The notes below the pieces were generated by a model. It was not told where the DNA came from. It did not search any database and saw nothing but the letters and a program-made list of their open reading frames with translations. The translations under genes were made by a program, and so were the position numbers. From Streptomyces regalis (lineage in GTDB: Bacteria; Actinomycetota; Actinomycetes; Streptomycetales; Streptomycetaceae), in the NCBI RefSeq assembly GCF_001509475.1, contig NZ_LLZG01000388.1:62001-126000 (forward strand): a DNA stretch of 64,000 nt, read 5' to 3'. Shown piece after piece: positions 19,148-27,941 of the stretch (the first letter of the stretch is position 1; each line of letters begins with the position of its first letter).

Positions 19148-20578
19148 TCAGGCGCGGGCCAGCCACCGCTGCCGTTCGGCATCGGTGACCAGGTACTGGT
19201 GGTGGTCGAGTTCCACGCGGGTGAGACGGGCGTAGTGCTCGACCACCTCGGCGCCGAACGCGCTGTGCGCGAGGGCGCTGTCCTGGAAAACGGCCAGGGC
19301 CTCGGCGAGTCCGGGTGGCACGGGGGTTCCACTCCCGTGGTAGGCGTTGCCGGTCTCCGCCGGTCCCAGGGGCAGCTTGTGCTCGATTCCGTGGTCGATG
19401 GCCGCCAACACGGCGGCCATCGCCAGATACGGGTTGGCATCCGCCCCCGGCACGCGGATCTCCAGATGGAGGCCCTCGCCGTGGCCGACAACGCGGACGG
19501 CACACGTACGGTTGTCCCGCCCCCAACTGACCCTGGTCGGCGCGAACGAGCCGGGCGTGAACCGCTTGTAGGAGTTGACGTTCGGCGCGTACAGCGGTCC
19601 CAGTTCCGGCAGGCCGTCGAGCAGGCCGGCGATCGCGTGCTGCCCGGTGGGGGACAGTTCGTGATCGTTGTCGGGGGCGTGGAACTGGCTGATGGCCTTC
19701 GACCACAGCGACACATGCAGGTGCAGGCCGTTGGCCCGGCCGGTTTCGGGGGCTGCCATGAACGTGGGTGCCAGTCCAGCGCGTGCGCACAAGGTGCGTA
19801 CGGCGTGTTTGAAGAGCAGGTGGCGGTCGCATGCGGTCAGCGCGGGACCGTACGGGAAGGTCACCTCGACCTGGCCGGGGCCGGCCTCGGTCTTGATCGA
19901 CTCCACTGGCATCCCGGCGCCAGCGAGTGCCCGCTGCAGGCGTCGGAAGAACCGGTCGGAGACCGGATCGTGGTCAAGGGCGTAGTCCAGGTTCTCCGCC
20001 GTCACCGGCCGCAGCCCCTGATACCCCGCCTGCTCGGCTTGCGCGTAGGTGCCCTGGTAGAGAACGAATTCAGTCTCGATCCCTGCTTTGGCGTGCAGTC
20101 CGTGCCGGGCCAGTCGGGTCAGTTGCTGGTGAAGGACCTGGCGGGGCGCGATCTCGATGACGGTGCCGTCGTGGTCGGCGGCGTCGCCGAGCACCACGAC
20201 GGTGCGCGGCAGCCACGGCACCATGCACAGGGTCGATAGGGCCGGTTGAACGGACAAGTCCTGGTAGCCGGTCTCCCACGAGGTGAGTGCGAAGCCGTCC
20301 ACCGGGCTCATCTCGACGTCGGTTGCCAGGGTGTAGGCGCACACCTCCGCGCCGTGATGCGCGACGCGCTTGAGGAAGTGACCCGCGTCGTACCGCTTCC
20401 CCTTCAGCCGTGCCTGCAGATCGGGCAGCGCGAGCAGCACCGTGTCGACCGCGCCCGCCCTGACGAGATTGCGCAGATCGGAAAGAGACACCCGCTTCTC
20501 ACCGCGCTCGCCCGGGGCAGCAGGAGGCACCGCAGCCAGACGGGTCATCGTGCCGTTGTCAGTCCTGGTCGCCGTCAT
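19148..20578 (-). CDS. Glutamine-synthetase-family gamma-glutamyl ligase
   Basis: A 476-residue protein of the type I glutamine synthetase family. Motifs: AGIETEFVLYQ (metal-binding Glu), NGLHLHVSLW, the NSYKRF/PTRVSWGRDNR ATP and substrate region, and HLEIRVPGADANPYLA near the C-terminus. It lacks an obvious Tyr adenylylation site. GlnA3/GlnA4-type paralogues in Streptomyces glutamylate polyamines or ethanolamine rather than ammonia. The operon with an amine/amino-acid permease points the same way. ATG 20578 overlaps the permease stop by one base (TGATG), so the two are co-translated. Confidence 0.85.
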   Translation of the reverse strand: MTATRTDNGTMTRLAAVPPAAPGERGEKRVSLSDLRNLVRAGAVDTVLLALPDLQARLKGKRYDAGHFLKRVAHHGAEVCAYTLATDVEMSPVDGFALTSWETGYQDLSVQPALSTLCMVPWLPRTVVVLGDAADHDGTVIEIAPRQVLHQQLTRLARHGLHAKAGIETEFVLYQGTYAQAEQAGYQGLRPVTAENLDYALDHDPVSDRFFRRLQRALAGAGMPVESIKTEAGPGQVEVTFPYGPALTACDRHLLFKHAVRTLCARAGLAPTFMAAPETGRANGLHLHVSLWSKAISQFHAPDNDHELSPTGQHAIAGLLDGLPELGPLYAPNVNSYKRFTPGSFAPTRVSWGRDNRTCAVRVVGHGEGLHLEIRVPGADANPYLAMAAVLAAIDHGIEHKLPLGPAETGNAYHGSGTPVPPGLAEALAVFQDSALAHSAFGAEVVEHYARLTRVELDHHQYLVTDAERQRWLARA

Positions 20579-22107
20579 CACACGACCTCGTATTCGTACG
20601 TGCTCGCCGAGCGGTCGAAGTTCTGGGCCGGAACCTCGTAGGAGCTGCCCTGCCTCTGCCACCACGCCCATGCCAGCGCGAGCACGGCGAGCAGAGCTAT
20701 TGGCGCGTAGTTGAACGTGTCGACGGACACCCAGGCGCCGTCGGGGCGGGTCTGCGGCAGACAGAACAGGACGGTCACGAACACCACCCAGATCACCGCG
20801 ACCGTGCCTACCGTCACGCCCCAACTGCCCAGGTTCCACGGGCCGGGCCTAAACCGGTGCCGGTTCTTGATCCGCAGGAAGATCGGGATTGCGTAGGCGG
20901 GGGTGATGCCGATGACGTTGATGCTGGTGATCGCCGCGTACGCGACCGGGCTGTACAGGCTCGGCAGGGCCAACACGGCGGCGCACACGACGGACAGCAG
21001 CACGGCCTTGCGTGGCGTGCCGGTTCGGCGGTCGACCTGCCGCCACAGGTGCGAGCCCGGCAGCGCCCCGTCGCGCGAGAACGCGAACACCATCCGGCTG
21101 GCCGCGGCGGTCTCGGCGTTGCCGCAGCACAACTGCGCGACGATCACGACCAGCAGCAGCGCCTTCGCCCCCGCCACGCCCAGCGCATCGAGGAAGATCT
21201 GCGCCGGCGGCACTCCCGTCGCCGTGCCCACGGTGCCCGCGTAGTCCTGGATGGCGAACGTGAGCCCGGCCAGCAGCACGAACCCGGCCAGCCACGACCA
21301 GCCGATCGCATGGATGATTCCGCGGGATGCGGACACCTGTGCGTCCGTCGTCTCCTCCGACAGGTGCGCGGAGGCGTCGTAGCCGCAGAACGTGTACTGG
21401 GCCAGCAGAAGCCCGATCACGGCCACGTACAGGGGGCTGGACCAGCCGGTGTTGTTGACGAACTCACCGAACACGAAGTCCGCGGACTGGTGGTGGGACG
21501 GCACGAGTGCCAGCGCGCCGACGATCACGGTGACGCCGCCCAAGTGCCACCAGACGCTGATGCTGTTGAGGATGCTGACCAGCCGGACCCCGAACAGATT
21601 CAGGGCCAGGTGCAGGGCAAGGATGCACACGAAGATCACCATGATCTTTCCGGGCGTCGGCTCGAAGCCCCACTGCAAGTTGAGGAAGGCCCCAGTGAAC
21701 AGCGCGGCCCCGTAGTCGATGCCGGCGATCGCACCGAGTAGGCCCAACAAATTGAGCCAGCCCGTGTACCAGCCCCACTTGCGGCCGCCGAGTTGCTCCG
21801 CCTGGTAGTACAGAGCCCCCGAGGTCGGATAGGCCGAAGTCACCTCGGCCAGCGCAGCACCGATGAACATCACCATGGCGCCGACCACGAGCCAGCCCCA
21901 CAGCATCACGGACGGGCCTCCGGTGTTCAGCCCGAACCCGTACAAGGTCATGCAGCCCGACAGGACACTGATGACGCTGAAGGAGATCGCGAAGTTCCCG
22001 AACGGCCCCATACGCCGGGTCAGCACGGGTTCGTAGCCGAGCTCCCTCAAATACGTGTCGTCGGACTTCCGGGGCTTGGCGCGGTGGCTCGGGCTTAAGG
22101 GGGACAC
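20578..22107 (-). CDS. Amino-acid/amine permease (APC superfamily)
   Basis: About 509 residues with roughly twelve membrane helices. The start YLRELGYEPVLTRRMGPF then FAISFSVISVLSG is typical of APC transporters of the GABA/amine type, as is the TSAYPTSGALYYQAEQL segment in helix 3. GTG 22107 is chosen because GGAGG stands 7 bases before it; the TTG at 22134 is less likely. It is upstream of and coupled to the glutamine-synthetase-like gene, so together they probably import an amine and gamma-glutamylate it. Confidence 0.88.
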   Translation of the reverse strand: MSPLSPSHRAKPRKSDDTYLRELGYEPVLTRRMGPFGNFAISFSVISVLSGCMTLYGFGLNTGGPSVMLWGWLVVGAMVMFIGAALAEVTSAYPTSGALYYQAEQLGGRKWGWYTGWLNLLGLLGAIAGIDYGAALFTGAFLNLQWGFEPTPGKIMVIFVCILALHLALNLFGVRLVSILNSISVWWHLGGVTVIVGALALVPSHHQSADFVFGEFVNNTGWSSPLYVAVIGLLLAQYTFCGYDASAHLSEETTDAQVSASRGIIHAIGWSWLAGFVLLAGLTFAIQDYAGTVGTATGVPPAQIFLDALGVAGAKALLLVVIVAQLCCGNAETAAASRMVFAFSRDGALPGSHLWRQVDRRTGTPRKAVLLSVVCAAVLALPSLYSPVAYAAITSINVIGITPAYAIPIFLRIKNRHRFRPGPWNLGSWGVTVGTVAVIWVVFVTVLFCLPQTRPDGAWVSVDTFNYAPIALLAVLALAWAWWQRQGSSYEVPAQNFDRSASTYEYEVV

Positions 22108-22175
22108 GGGACAACCTCCAATGTTCAGGGACAACGAAGCTGGACGAGTTCATGCCAACTGGTGGCGTGCGTTGA

Positions 22176-23180
22176 TCACGGGTGGGGTCCAGCGCGTGGC
22201 TTGTGGGAGCGCGTGTACGAGAGAGACTCGGCGCGTGCTCGCAGGAGGAGCGCCTCGCCGGGGTCCGGCGCTGCGGTTCCGTCGTGCACGGACGCCCACG
22301 GCTCCCGAGCCGCATACGCGCCTATCGCCTCGAAGACCTCGGCGGCTTCGAAGTACTGATGGCCCGCCCACAACGCATAGGCGAGAAGGTTCAGGTCGGC
22401 GACCGATCGCTCCCCGATCGCTGTCTTGCGGAACCAATCGTGGAAGGCGGCCAGTGTGTAGTCGAGAGACGACTCCTGGGCCCACTGCCGCCGCCAGAGC
22501 AAATCAGTGCGCGATCGCCGCCGCTGCTCAATGAGCGCGTAGGCGGGCAGAAGCAACAGCGGTGATCCGACAGGCCGTTGCGACGCAACCCATCGGCCGA
22601 AGTCGACGACCGCTGCCAATGAAGCAGCCAGCGGAATGTCGCGAGCGAGCATGAACTGCAATACGCGGTGGTAGGCCTCCCGGTTGTACGGGTCGCGCTG
22701 GTTAACCTCGTAGAGCAGCCCCCACGGGCCGCGCGGCAGCATTGGCTCGGCGGGCTCCAGGCGGTGTTCGTGACGCAGTTGCCGCGTGTCGATCTGCGCC
22801 AACGCCACAAGGCACACCCACGGAACCGGATCACGGGGCGCCCGACGAGCTGCCAGCAACGCCTCGCGCCTGGCCTTGGTCTCAAACTCCAGAGTCATCG
22901 GATGCTGCTGGCGGTGCGCTCGCAGCGCCCGCTCGACAGCGACGCGAGCACTCATCAGCTGGGCGTCGTAGCTGCCGGGTTCTTCTGCCAGCCATACGCC
23001 GATCACATCCGACCGGGCGGCTGCCACTGCCAATACTTGGGTACGTGATGTGCGCAGCGCCCAATGTGTGCTCGTCGCCAGCAACAGGTCCCGTGCCGTT
23101 CTCCAGCGGCCCGCCTGTAACTCAACCAAGGCCACGCGCAGGTCGTCGTCGCGGCCAGCCGGGTGATACACGAGACGCAT
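22176..23180 (-). CDS. Helical hypothetical protein
   Basis: A 334-residue soluble protein starting at ATG 23180 (MRLVYHPAGRDDDLRVALVELQAGRW). It is almost entirely alpha-helical with many Arg, Trp and Ala and has a helical-repeat look (VALVELQAGRWRTARDLLL, ALWAGHQYFEAAEVFEAIG). No catalytic motif, signal or membrane segment is seen. It runs the same way as the permease operon but is separated by 68 bases. I do not recognise the family; a TPR-like adaptor is possible. Confidence 0.6.
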   Translation of the reverse strand: MRLVYHPAGRDDDLRVALVELQAGRWRTARDLLLATSTHWALRTSRTQVLAVAAARSDVIGVWLAEEPGSYDAQLMSARVAVERALRAHRQQHPMTLEFETKARREALLAARRAPRDPVPWVCLVALAQIDTRQLRHEHRLEPAEPMLPRGPWGLLYEVNQRDPYNREAYHRVLQFMLARDIPLAASLAAVVDFGRWVASQRPVGSPLLLLPAYALIEQRRRSRTDLLWRRQWAQESSLDYTLAAFHDWFRKTAIGERSVADLNLLAYALWAGHQYFEAAEVFEAIGAYAAREPWASVHDGTAAPDPGEALLLRARAESLSYTRSHKPRAGPHP

Positions 23181-23386
23181 CACGGGCCCTCGAATCGGCA
23201 CGCGCGACGTACCGAAGGCGGAAGAGAGTTGGCCGCCGGAGGAACACGGGCACTGCAGCACGGCGAGTCGTGCCGGCTGGAAGCGAATGACATCGAGGGC
23301 CTCTGGGATGATGTGGGGGATGGGGCGCAGAACGGGGACGCGAGTGTTCGCGCGGCGCGAAGCGGCTCGGCCACGTGTGTGTACGT

Positions 23387-23626
23387 CTAAAAGCGAATCT
23401 GACCGATCATTTCTGCAATTCCGGTGACGAACCGGTTGATGCTCGGTGCCATCGAGGTACTGGCCAGAAAGAATCCGAAGAGAATGCACACGATTGCGTG
23501 CCCGGCGTTCAGCCCGCTCTTCTTGACGAAGATGAAGACGAGAATTCCCAGGAGCACGACGGCGGAGATGCTAATGGCCACCGCGTACCACCCAGCGATG
23601 GCGCACTCCCGCTGGGCGAAGTGCAT
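23387..23626 (-). CDS. Small two-helix membrane protein
   Basis: A 79-residue protein with two membrane helices: AVAISISAVVLLGILVFIFV and, after KKSGLNAG, HAIVCILFGFFLAS. The STSMAPSINRFVTGI tail follows. Small proteins with this GHAIVC-LFGFFLA core recur in streptomycete genomes, often in mobile or conjugative regions, without a defined role. The ATG at 23626 is picked because it just precedes the first helix; a longer frame upstream adds only a basic, low-similarity stretch. Confidence 0.55.
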   Translation of the reverse strand: MHFAQRECAIAGWYAVAISISAVVLLGILVFIFVKKSGLNAGHAIVCILFGFFLASTSMAPSINRFVTGIAEMIGQIRF

Positions 23627-23854
23627 CGGGTAAGCGCCGGGGGGTCTGGAGCGAGCTCCGGGCCACCCTTGCTCGCGTGGCCGAGGGCAACATGGCCTCC
23701 GAGGGAAGAAAGCAGCAGGTTTACGTACCCGCACCTCGACCAGCACTACATCGACCGAATGGTCACACTCTCAGTCGGTTCGTCTGCGCGTCCTGATGCG
23801 GGACTGCCCCATCATTGGCGGTAAAGCGGGCCGTGCACACATTCCGAGAGTGAT

Positions 23855-23868
23855 ATCACTTGTGTGAT
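23855..23868. promoter_or_regulatory. Palindromic operator ATCAC-N4-GTGAT (copy 1)
   Basis: ATCAC TTGT GTGAT, a perfect 5-bp palindrome about 58 bases before the first possible start of the split HAD gene. The same motif occurs before other genes in this island. The following CCGGCTCGAC is shared, with one change, with the copy at 26385. Confidence 0.6.
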
Positions 23869-23925
23869 TCCGGCTCGACCGAGCGCAATTGAGTGGTTAC
23901 GAGCTCGCTCACGGGGAGGCGCCGC

Positions 23926-24298
23926 GTGTATCAGCTGGCGCTGCGAAGTTGCGACCGGTGCGGCGGCCCGCTGAGCAACAAGGAGTTGAACTTGACCGAC
24001 GCCGGGCGGATCCTCGTGCTGTGGGACATCGACCGCACTCTGCTGTACGTCGGCGACATCGACCGGCAGGTCTATCGGGAGACCTTCGCCGAGGTCGTCG
24101 GCCGTCCCGCAGAGCATCTTCCGGCCCGGGGCACCGGGGTGACCATGCCCCTCGCAATTCGATCCCTCCTCCTGGACAACGGCATCCCCGAGATTGAAGT
24201 CCCCTTCCTGCTGACGCGTATGGTCAAGCTCTTGCCTAAGCGCCTCGCCGCGCGTGTCGGGGATCTGTGCGAGCAAGGTGTCCTCCTGCCTGGTGCTA
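23926..24298 (+). pseudogene. HAD-family phosphatase, 5' part (split by IS630-type element)
   Basis: Encodes the first part of a haloacid-dehalogenase hydrolase: motif I LVLWDIDRTLL with the nucleophile Asp, then cap-domain helices to GVLLPGA. The insertion sequence interrupts after 24298; deleting it joins ...LLPGA directly to MSALKTVYAQPS of the 3' part in frame. Two starts are possible: GTG 23926, with GGGGAGG six bases upstream, or TTG 23992, with AAGGAG six bases upstream. The first adds a short SCDRCGGPL segment that recalls the zinc ribbons of the island's regulators. The operator copy 1 lies just upstream. Confidence 0.8.
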
Positions 24299-24338
24299 TT
24301 GATCAGAAACGGTTTGGGTTCTGGGTCGTTGGACGGGT

Positions 24339-25400
24339 GTGAGTGATCTGGTGGGGGACGCGCGGCATCTGTCGCCGTCGGCGCAGGAAGCCCTGCGGCT
24401 GCGGGCAGTGGCCGCGCTCGTGGCGGGACGGGCCCGTGAGGACGTGGCCGCGATCTTCGGGGTGTCGCTGAAGGCGGTCGACGTGTGGTGGGTGAAATGG
24501 CAGGCCGGCGGGCGGGACGCACTGGTCATGCGCCCGCGGGGCCAGCCGGTCGGGATGCATCAGGTGCTTGGGGCGGCCGAGCAGGCGGCGGTGCGGCAGG
24601 CGGTCTTGGACCACCGGCCTTGTGACGTGGGACTTTCCGGTCAGCTGTGGACGCGGCGGCTGGTGGGCGAGCTCATCGCGAAGCTATACCGGGCGCGCCT
24701 GACCGAACCGGGTGTGGGCAAGTACCTGAAGCGGTGGGGTCTGTCCTTCCAGCGCCCGGACAAGCGAGCCGTCGAGCAGGACCCCGAGGCCATCCGGCGC
24801 TGGCATCAGGAGACCTGGCCGGAGATCCGCGCGAAGGCAAGGAAGGACGGCGGCGAGATCCTCTTCGCCGACCAGGTCGGCATCCGCTCGGACCAGGTCA
24901 CCGGCCGCACCTGGGGCGAGAGGGGCAAGACCCCTGTGGTGCGGCGGAGCGGGAACCGGTTCTCGGTGAACGCCATGTCGGCGATCAGCACCAAGGGCCG
25001 GATGCACTTCATGGTCTTCACCGAGAGCTTCACCGCCGAGACGATGTGCCGCTTCCTGGACCGGCTCGCCGGCCACTTCGACCACAAGGTCCACCTCGTG
25101 GTCGACGGGCACTCCGCCCACCGTTCCAAGAAGGTCCGCGACTGGCTCACCGCCCATCCCGACGACGTCGAACTGCACTTCCTGCCGCCGTACTCGCCCG
25201 AGCTGAATCCCGACGAACTGGTCAACGCCGACCTCAAGCACAGCCTGCCCAAGCAGCACCGAGCCCGGGATCAGGCCGAACTCGCCGCAGAGACCCGCCG
25301 CTTCTTCCGTCGACGTCAGCGTCAGCCTCACATCGTCCGCGGCTACTTCGGCGGCCCACACGTCCGCTACGTCCTGGACGAGAACCCCATGAGCGCCTGA
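24339..25400 (+). CDS. IS630-family transposase
   Basis: A 353-residue DDE transposase from GTG 24339. It has an N-terminal helix-turn-helix (AREDVAAIFGVSLKAVDVWW) and a winged second HTH, then the catalytic DDE core: the first Asp in LFADQVGI, the second in LVVDGHSAHRS and the Glu in YSPELNPDEL. The frame is intact with no frameshift, so the element may still be active. It lies wholly within the inverted repeats. Confidence 0.93.
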   Translation: MSDLVGDARHLSPSAQEALRLRAVAALVAGRAREDVAAIFGVSLKAVDVWWVKWQAGGRDALVMRPRGQPVGMHQVLGAAEQAAVRQAVLDHRPCDVGLSGQLWTRRLVGELIAKLYRARLTEPGVGKYLKRWGLSFQRPDKRAVEQDPEAIRRWHQETWPEIRAKARKDGGEILFADQVGIRSDQVTGRTWGERGKTPVVRRSGNRFSVNAMSAISTKGRMHFMVFTESFTAETMCRFLDRLAGHFDHKVHLVVDGHSAHRSKKVRDWLTAHPDDVELHFLPPYSPELNPDELVNADLKHSLPKQHRARDQAELAAETRRFFRRRQRQPHIVRGYFGGPHVRYVLDENPMSA

Positions 25401-25442
25401 TCGGTATAGCCGTGCCAGACGGTTCCTGGTTTAGTGCGGTGC

Positions 25443-25841
25443 ATGATTAAAGCGGCGCTGTGGGGACTGCTCGCCGGAGTCGGGCCGGCCCTCGTGTTCC
25501 AAGTCAAGCTGCGTCTCTCCAAAGCCCGCTCAACAGCCGGATATCCGGATGCCTTGACGATGGCAGTCAAAGGGCTGTCCGGAAGCCAGCGTTGGCGGCA
25601 CGGCAGGGTGCGAACGACGGCAGTGCCCCTTACATGGCAGCCCTGGTCGCGGATCGGCCCGGTGCTCCAACTCCCACTAGACCTGCGTCCAGTCGGTCAG
25701 CGCCGCCCGCGAGCCAAGGAGATGTGGGGCTTGAATCCGCAGCTCATCATCATTGAATGCCAGTCCTCGGCCGGTGACCTATCGCTTGGCGTGCTGCCGT
25801 GGGATGTGGAGCACGTGCAAGAACTATTGCATCGCCACTGA
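25443..25841 (+). CDS. Passenger gene of the IS630-type element, unknown function
   Basis: A 132-residue protein with one N-terminal hydrophobic segment (AALWGLLAGVGPALVFQV) and a soluble domain ending LSLGVLPWDVEHVQELLHRH. It lies inside the element's inverted repeats, 42 bases after the transposase, in the same direction. The layout (short membrane anchor, then a beta-rich domain with an R-R-P-R-A-K-E segment) faintly recalls DUF2550 membrane proteins of actinobacteria. That likeness is weak. It is not a transposition gene of any IS630 element I know. Confidence 0.5.
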   Translation: MIKAALWGLLAGVGPALVFQVKLRLSKARSTAGYPDALTMAVKGLSGSQRWRHGRVRTTAVPLTWQPWSRIGPVLQLPLDLRPVGQRRPRAKEMWGLNPQLIIIECQSSAGDLSLGVLPWDVEHVQELLHRH

Positions 25842-25930
25842 GCACGGTAGCTCTCCCTGGGCTTGGTGCGGGTAGGGGAACGCCCTGTCGGCGGGCCGTC
25901 ATTCCGAACCCAAAGCGTTTCGGATCAATA

Positions 25931-26352
25931 TGTCAGCTCTCAAGACCGTGTACGCGCAACCGAGCTTGGTTTCGACCGTCGTTACGGGCAACCTCAAGCC
26001 GAACGCGCTGTTGAAGCTGGAAGCGTTCGATCTCGCCGGGTTTCTGGACACAGAGATCGGCGGGTACTCCTCTGACAACGATCACCGTCCTGCCCTCGTT
26101 GGCGTCGCGCAGCGGCGAGCTCAGGCCAAGTACGGCACGGGCTTCACGCGCTTGAACACCGTCATCATCGGTGACTCTTTCGAAGACGTCCGCACGGGCC
26201 TTGAAGGTGGCGCTCCCGTCATAGGAGTCGCCTCCGGCAAGACGTCCTCCGACGAGCTGCAGTCTGCCGGAGTCGACGTCGTACTCGAAAGCCTGGAAGA
26301 CGTTCCTCAACTCGTGGGCGCGATCACAGCAGTGACCGGCGAAGGCGACTGA
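25931..26352 (+). pseudogene. HAD-family phosphatase, 3' part (split by IS630-type element)
   Basis: Continues the HAD gene cut at 24298. It carries motif II (STVVTGN), motif III Lys in QAKYGTGF and motif IV TVIIGDSFEDVRTGLEGG, then GVASGKTSSDEL, and ends at 26352. The ATG spanning 25930-25932 is a by-product of the TA duplication and would not start a working enzyme. With the 5' part it forms a phosphatase of about 240-265 residues. Confidence 0.8.
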
Positions 26353-26379
26353 CCGCCTCCTCGTAGAACCCTTCACCTG

Positions 26380-26403
26380 CCCGTATCACATGCGTGATAC
26401 GGG
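26380..26403. promoter_or_regulatory. Palindromic operator (copy 2), perfect 10-bp arms
   Basis: Arms CCCGTATCAC and GTGATACGGG around ATGC. It is the longest copy of the ATCAC-N4-GTGAT motif and ends 53 bases before the start of the zinc-ribbon/TPR regulator. This is the place expected for autoregulation. Confidence 0.65.
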
Positions 26404-26456
26404 CTCGACGGCCCCTGCACATACGCTGGCGCGCGCAGACGAGGAACGGGGGTGCG

Positions 26457-27833
26457 ATGAGGAGGAACGCTCGGGCATGCGCCGACTGCGGCTGCCGACT
26501 GAGCCAGTACAACCAGGAAGACCGCTGTGCGGCGTGCTCCCGCGACAGGAGACTGGACGCCGGCCACGGACCGAGCGTCCCAGACGAGGTCTGGCTTGAC
26601 CTGGACATTCAAAGCGCCATTGCCCACTGGGACTTCGGCCTTGCAAGCCGCCTCATTCGCGACAAGGCAGGCCTCCGGCAGGACGACATGGCGTTCATGA
26701 CCGGACTCAGCCAGAGCTTCCTGTCGATGCTCGAAGCTGGCAGCCGACGCTTAACAAACCTCGAAAGGGCCGCACGGTTCGTCCAAGGCCTTGGAATGCC
26801 AGACGCCTTGCTCGCGCCACCATTCCGGCAGCACTCAGCAGCGCCGGCATCCGCTCAGACCTCGTACGTCAAGTCCTGTCTGGAGGAGGGCGGGCCGACA
26901 AAACATGACGACCCGGACCTCAACGATCTGGCGGCGCAGGCGGCGGTGCAGTCGCTGCGCTTCGCGGACGAGATCACGATGACCAACGTGAGCGATATCG
27001 AACTGGAGGGACTTGAGTCCACGCTTACACGGATCGCGAGCGACTACGTCCACGTTCCGCTGCACCGGATCTTCACCGACCTCGTCACGACACGAGACCA
27101 CCTCTTCGCCGCCCTGAACGGCCGCCAACCACTGGGTCAGACCCGGGAGCTCCTCCTCCTTGCCGGCACGAGTTGCCTCCTGCTCGCGCACGCGTCACAG
27201 AACCTCGGCGACGAGGACGCCGCAATCGCACAGCTCCAAACAGCCTGGACGTTCGCAGAACAGGCCGACCACAACGACCTGCGGGCTTGGGTCAAAGGCA
27301 CAGCCGCACTCATCGCGGAATGGTCCACTCGGCGGCAAACAGCTCTCGACTACACACGTCAGGCGATCCGACTGGCGCCCGGCGGGCAGACGCGGATCCG
27401 GATCGCGGCAATCGAAGCCAGATCGGCCGCACGCATCGGAGACCGAACCACAGCCATGGCCGCCCTCGAGGACCTTCAGCGAGCCCGGGACCAGGAAGCA
27501 GCCCCTGACGCACTTACCCGGTTCGGGGGGCTCCTCACGTTTCCCGAGGCGAAGCAGCACTACTACATCGGAGGAACCTTCGCCCTCCTAGGAGAACACC
27601 AGCGAGCCGAGCAGCACGCCACCGCAGCCATCGAACTGTACGAGAGCGGGCCCCAGGAGCACCGGTCATACGGTGACGAGGCTCTGGCCCGTTTGGACAT
27701 CGTCACTGCACGCATCGCCGTCGGAGAAATCGAAGGAGCCGGGGAACAACTCACCCCCATCCTCGAACTCCCCGCGGACCTGCGAATCCGGCAGCTCGGC
27801 GACGCGATGCAGGCGGTGTCGGCGTACACCTGA
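26457..27833 (+). pseudogene. Zinc-ribbon XRE/TPR regulator, 5' part (split by IS21-type element)
   Basis: Starts at ATG 26457 (MRRNARACADCGCRL). Residues 8-29 form a four-Cys ribbon (CADC ... CAAC); about 75-125 an XRE helix-turn-helix (RQDDMAFMTGLSQSFLSML); the rest a TPR array (TSCLLLAHASQNLGDEDAA and others). The IS21-type element enters after codon GCG-G at 27816; the present stop at 27831-27833 is supplied by the element and replaces the last 34 or so residues by four foreign ones. Most of the protein survives, so it may still work. The palindrome at 26380-26403 suggests self-control. The gene is followed, beyond the element, by a phosphotransferase that overlapped its original stop. 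Confidence 0.8.
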
Positions 27834-27941
27834 ACGTCCCCACCCGCGTACGGATGAACGCGGCCAGTTCCTGATGCGGTGAGGCAGGCTGGTCGGCACT
27901 CTGCTGCGTAGTCGGTGTGCTGCGGCAGGGGGTGGTCGGCA

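Larger units (their letters stand above)
24299..25928 (+). mobile_element. IS630-type insertion sequence with passenger gene
   Basis: A 1,630-bp element bounded by 23-bp inverted repeats at 24299-24321 and 25906-25928 with two mismatches (TTGATCMGAAACG at the tips). It is flanked by the dinucleotide TA at 24297-24298 and 25929-25930, the target duplication typical of the IS630/Tc1/mariner superfamily. Removing the element and one TA restores an uninterrupted HAD gene. The usual length is about 1.1-1.2 kb; the extra ~500 bp downstream of the transposase hold a second open frame. Confidence 0.92.

Noticed and set aside
19012..19716. Long minus frame continuing upstream of the phosphotransferase fragment
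   Set aside because: It is out of frame with and overlaps the glutamine-synthetase-like gene, and shows no similarity beyond the first-lobe fragment.
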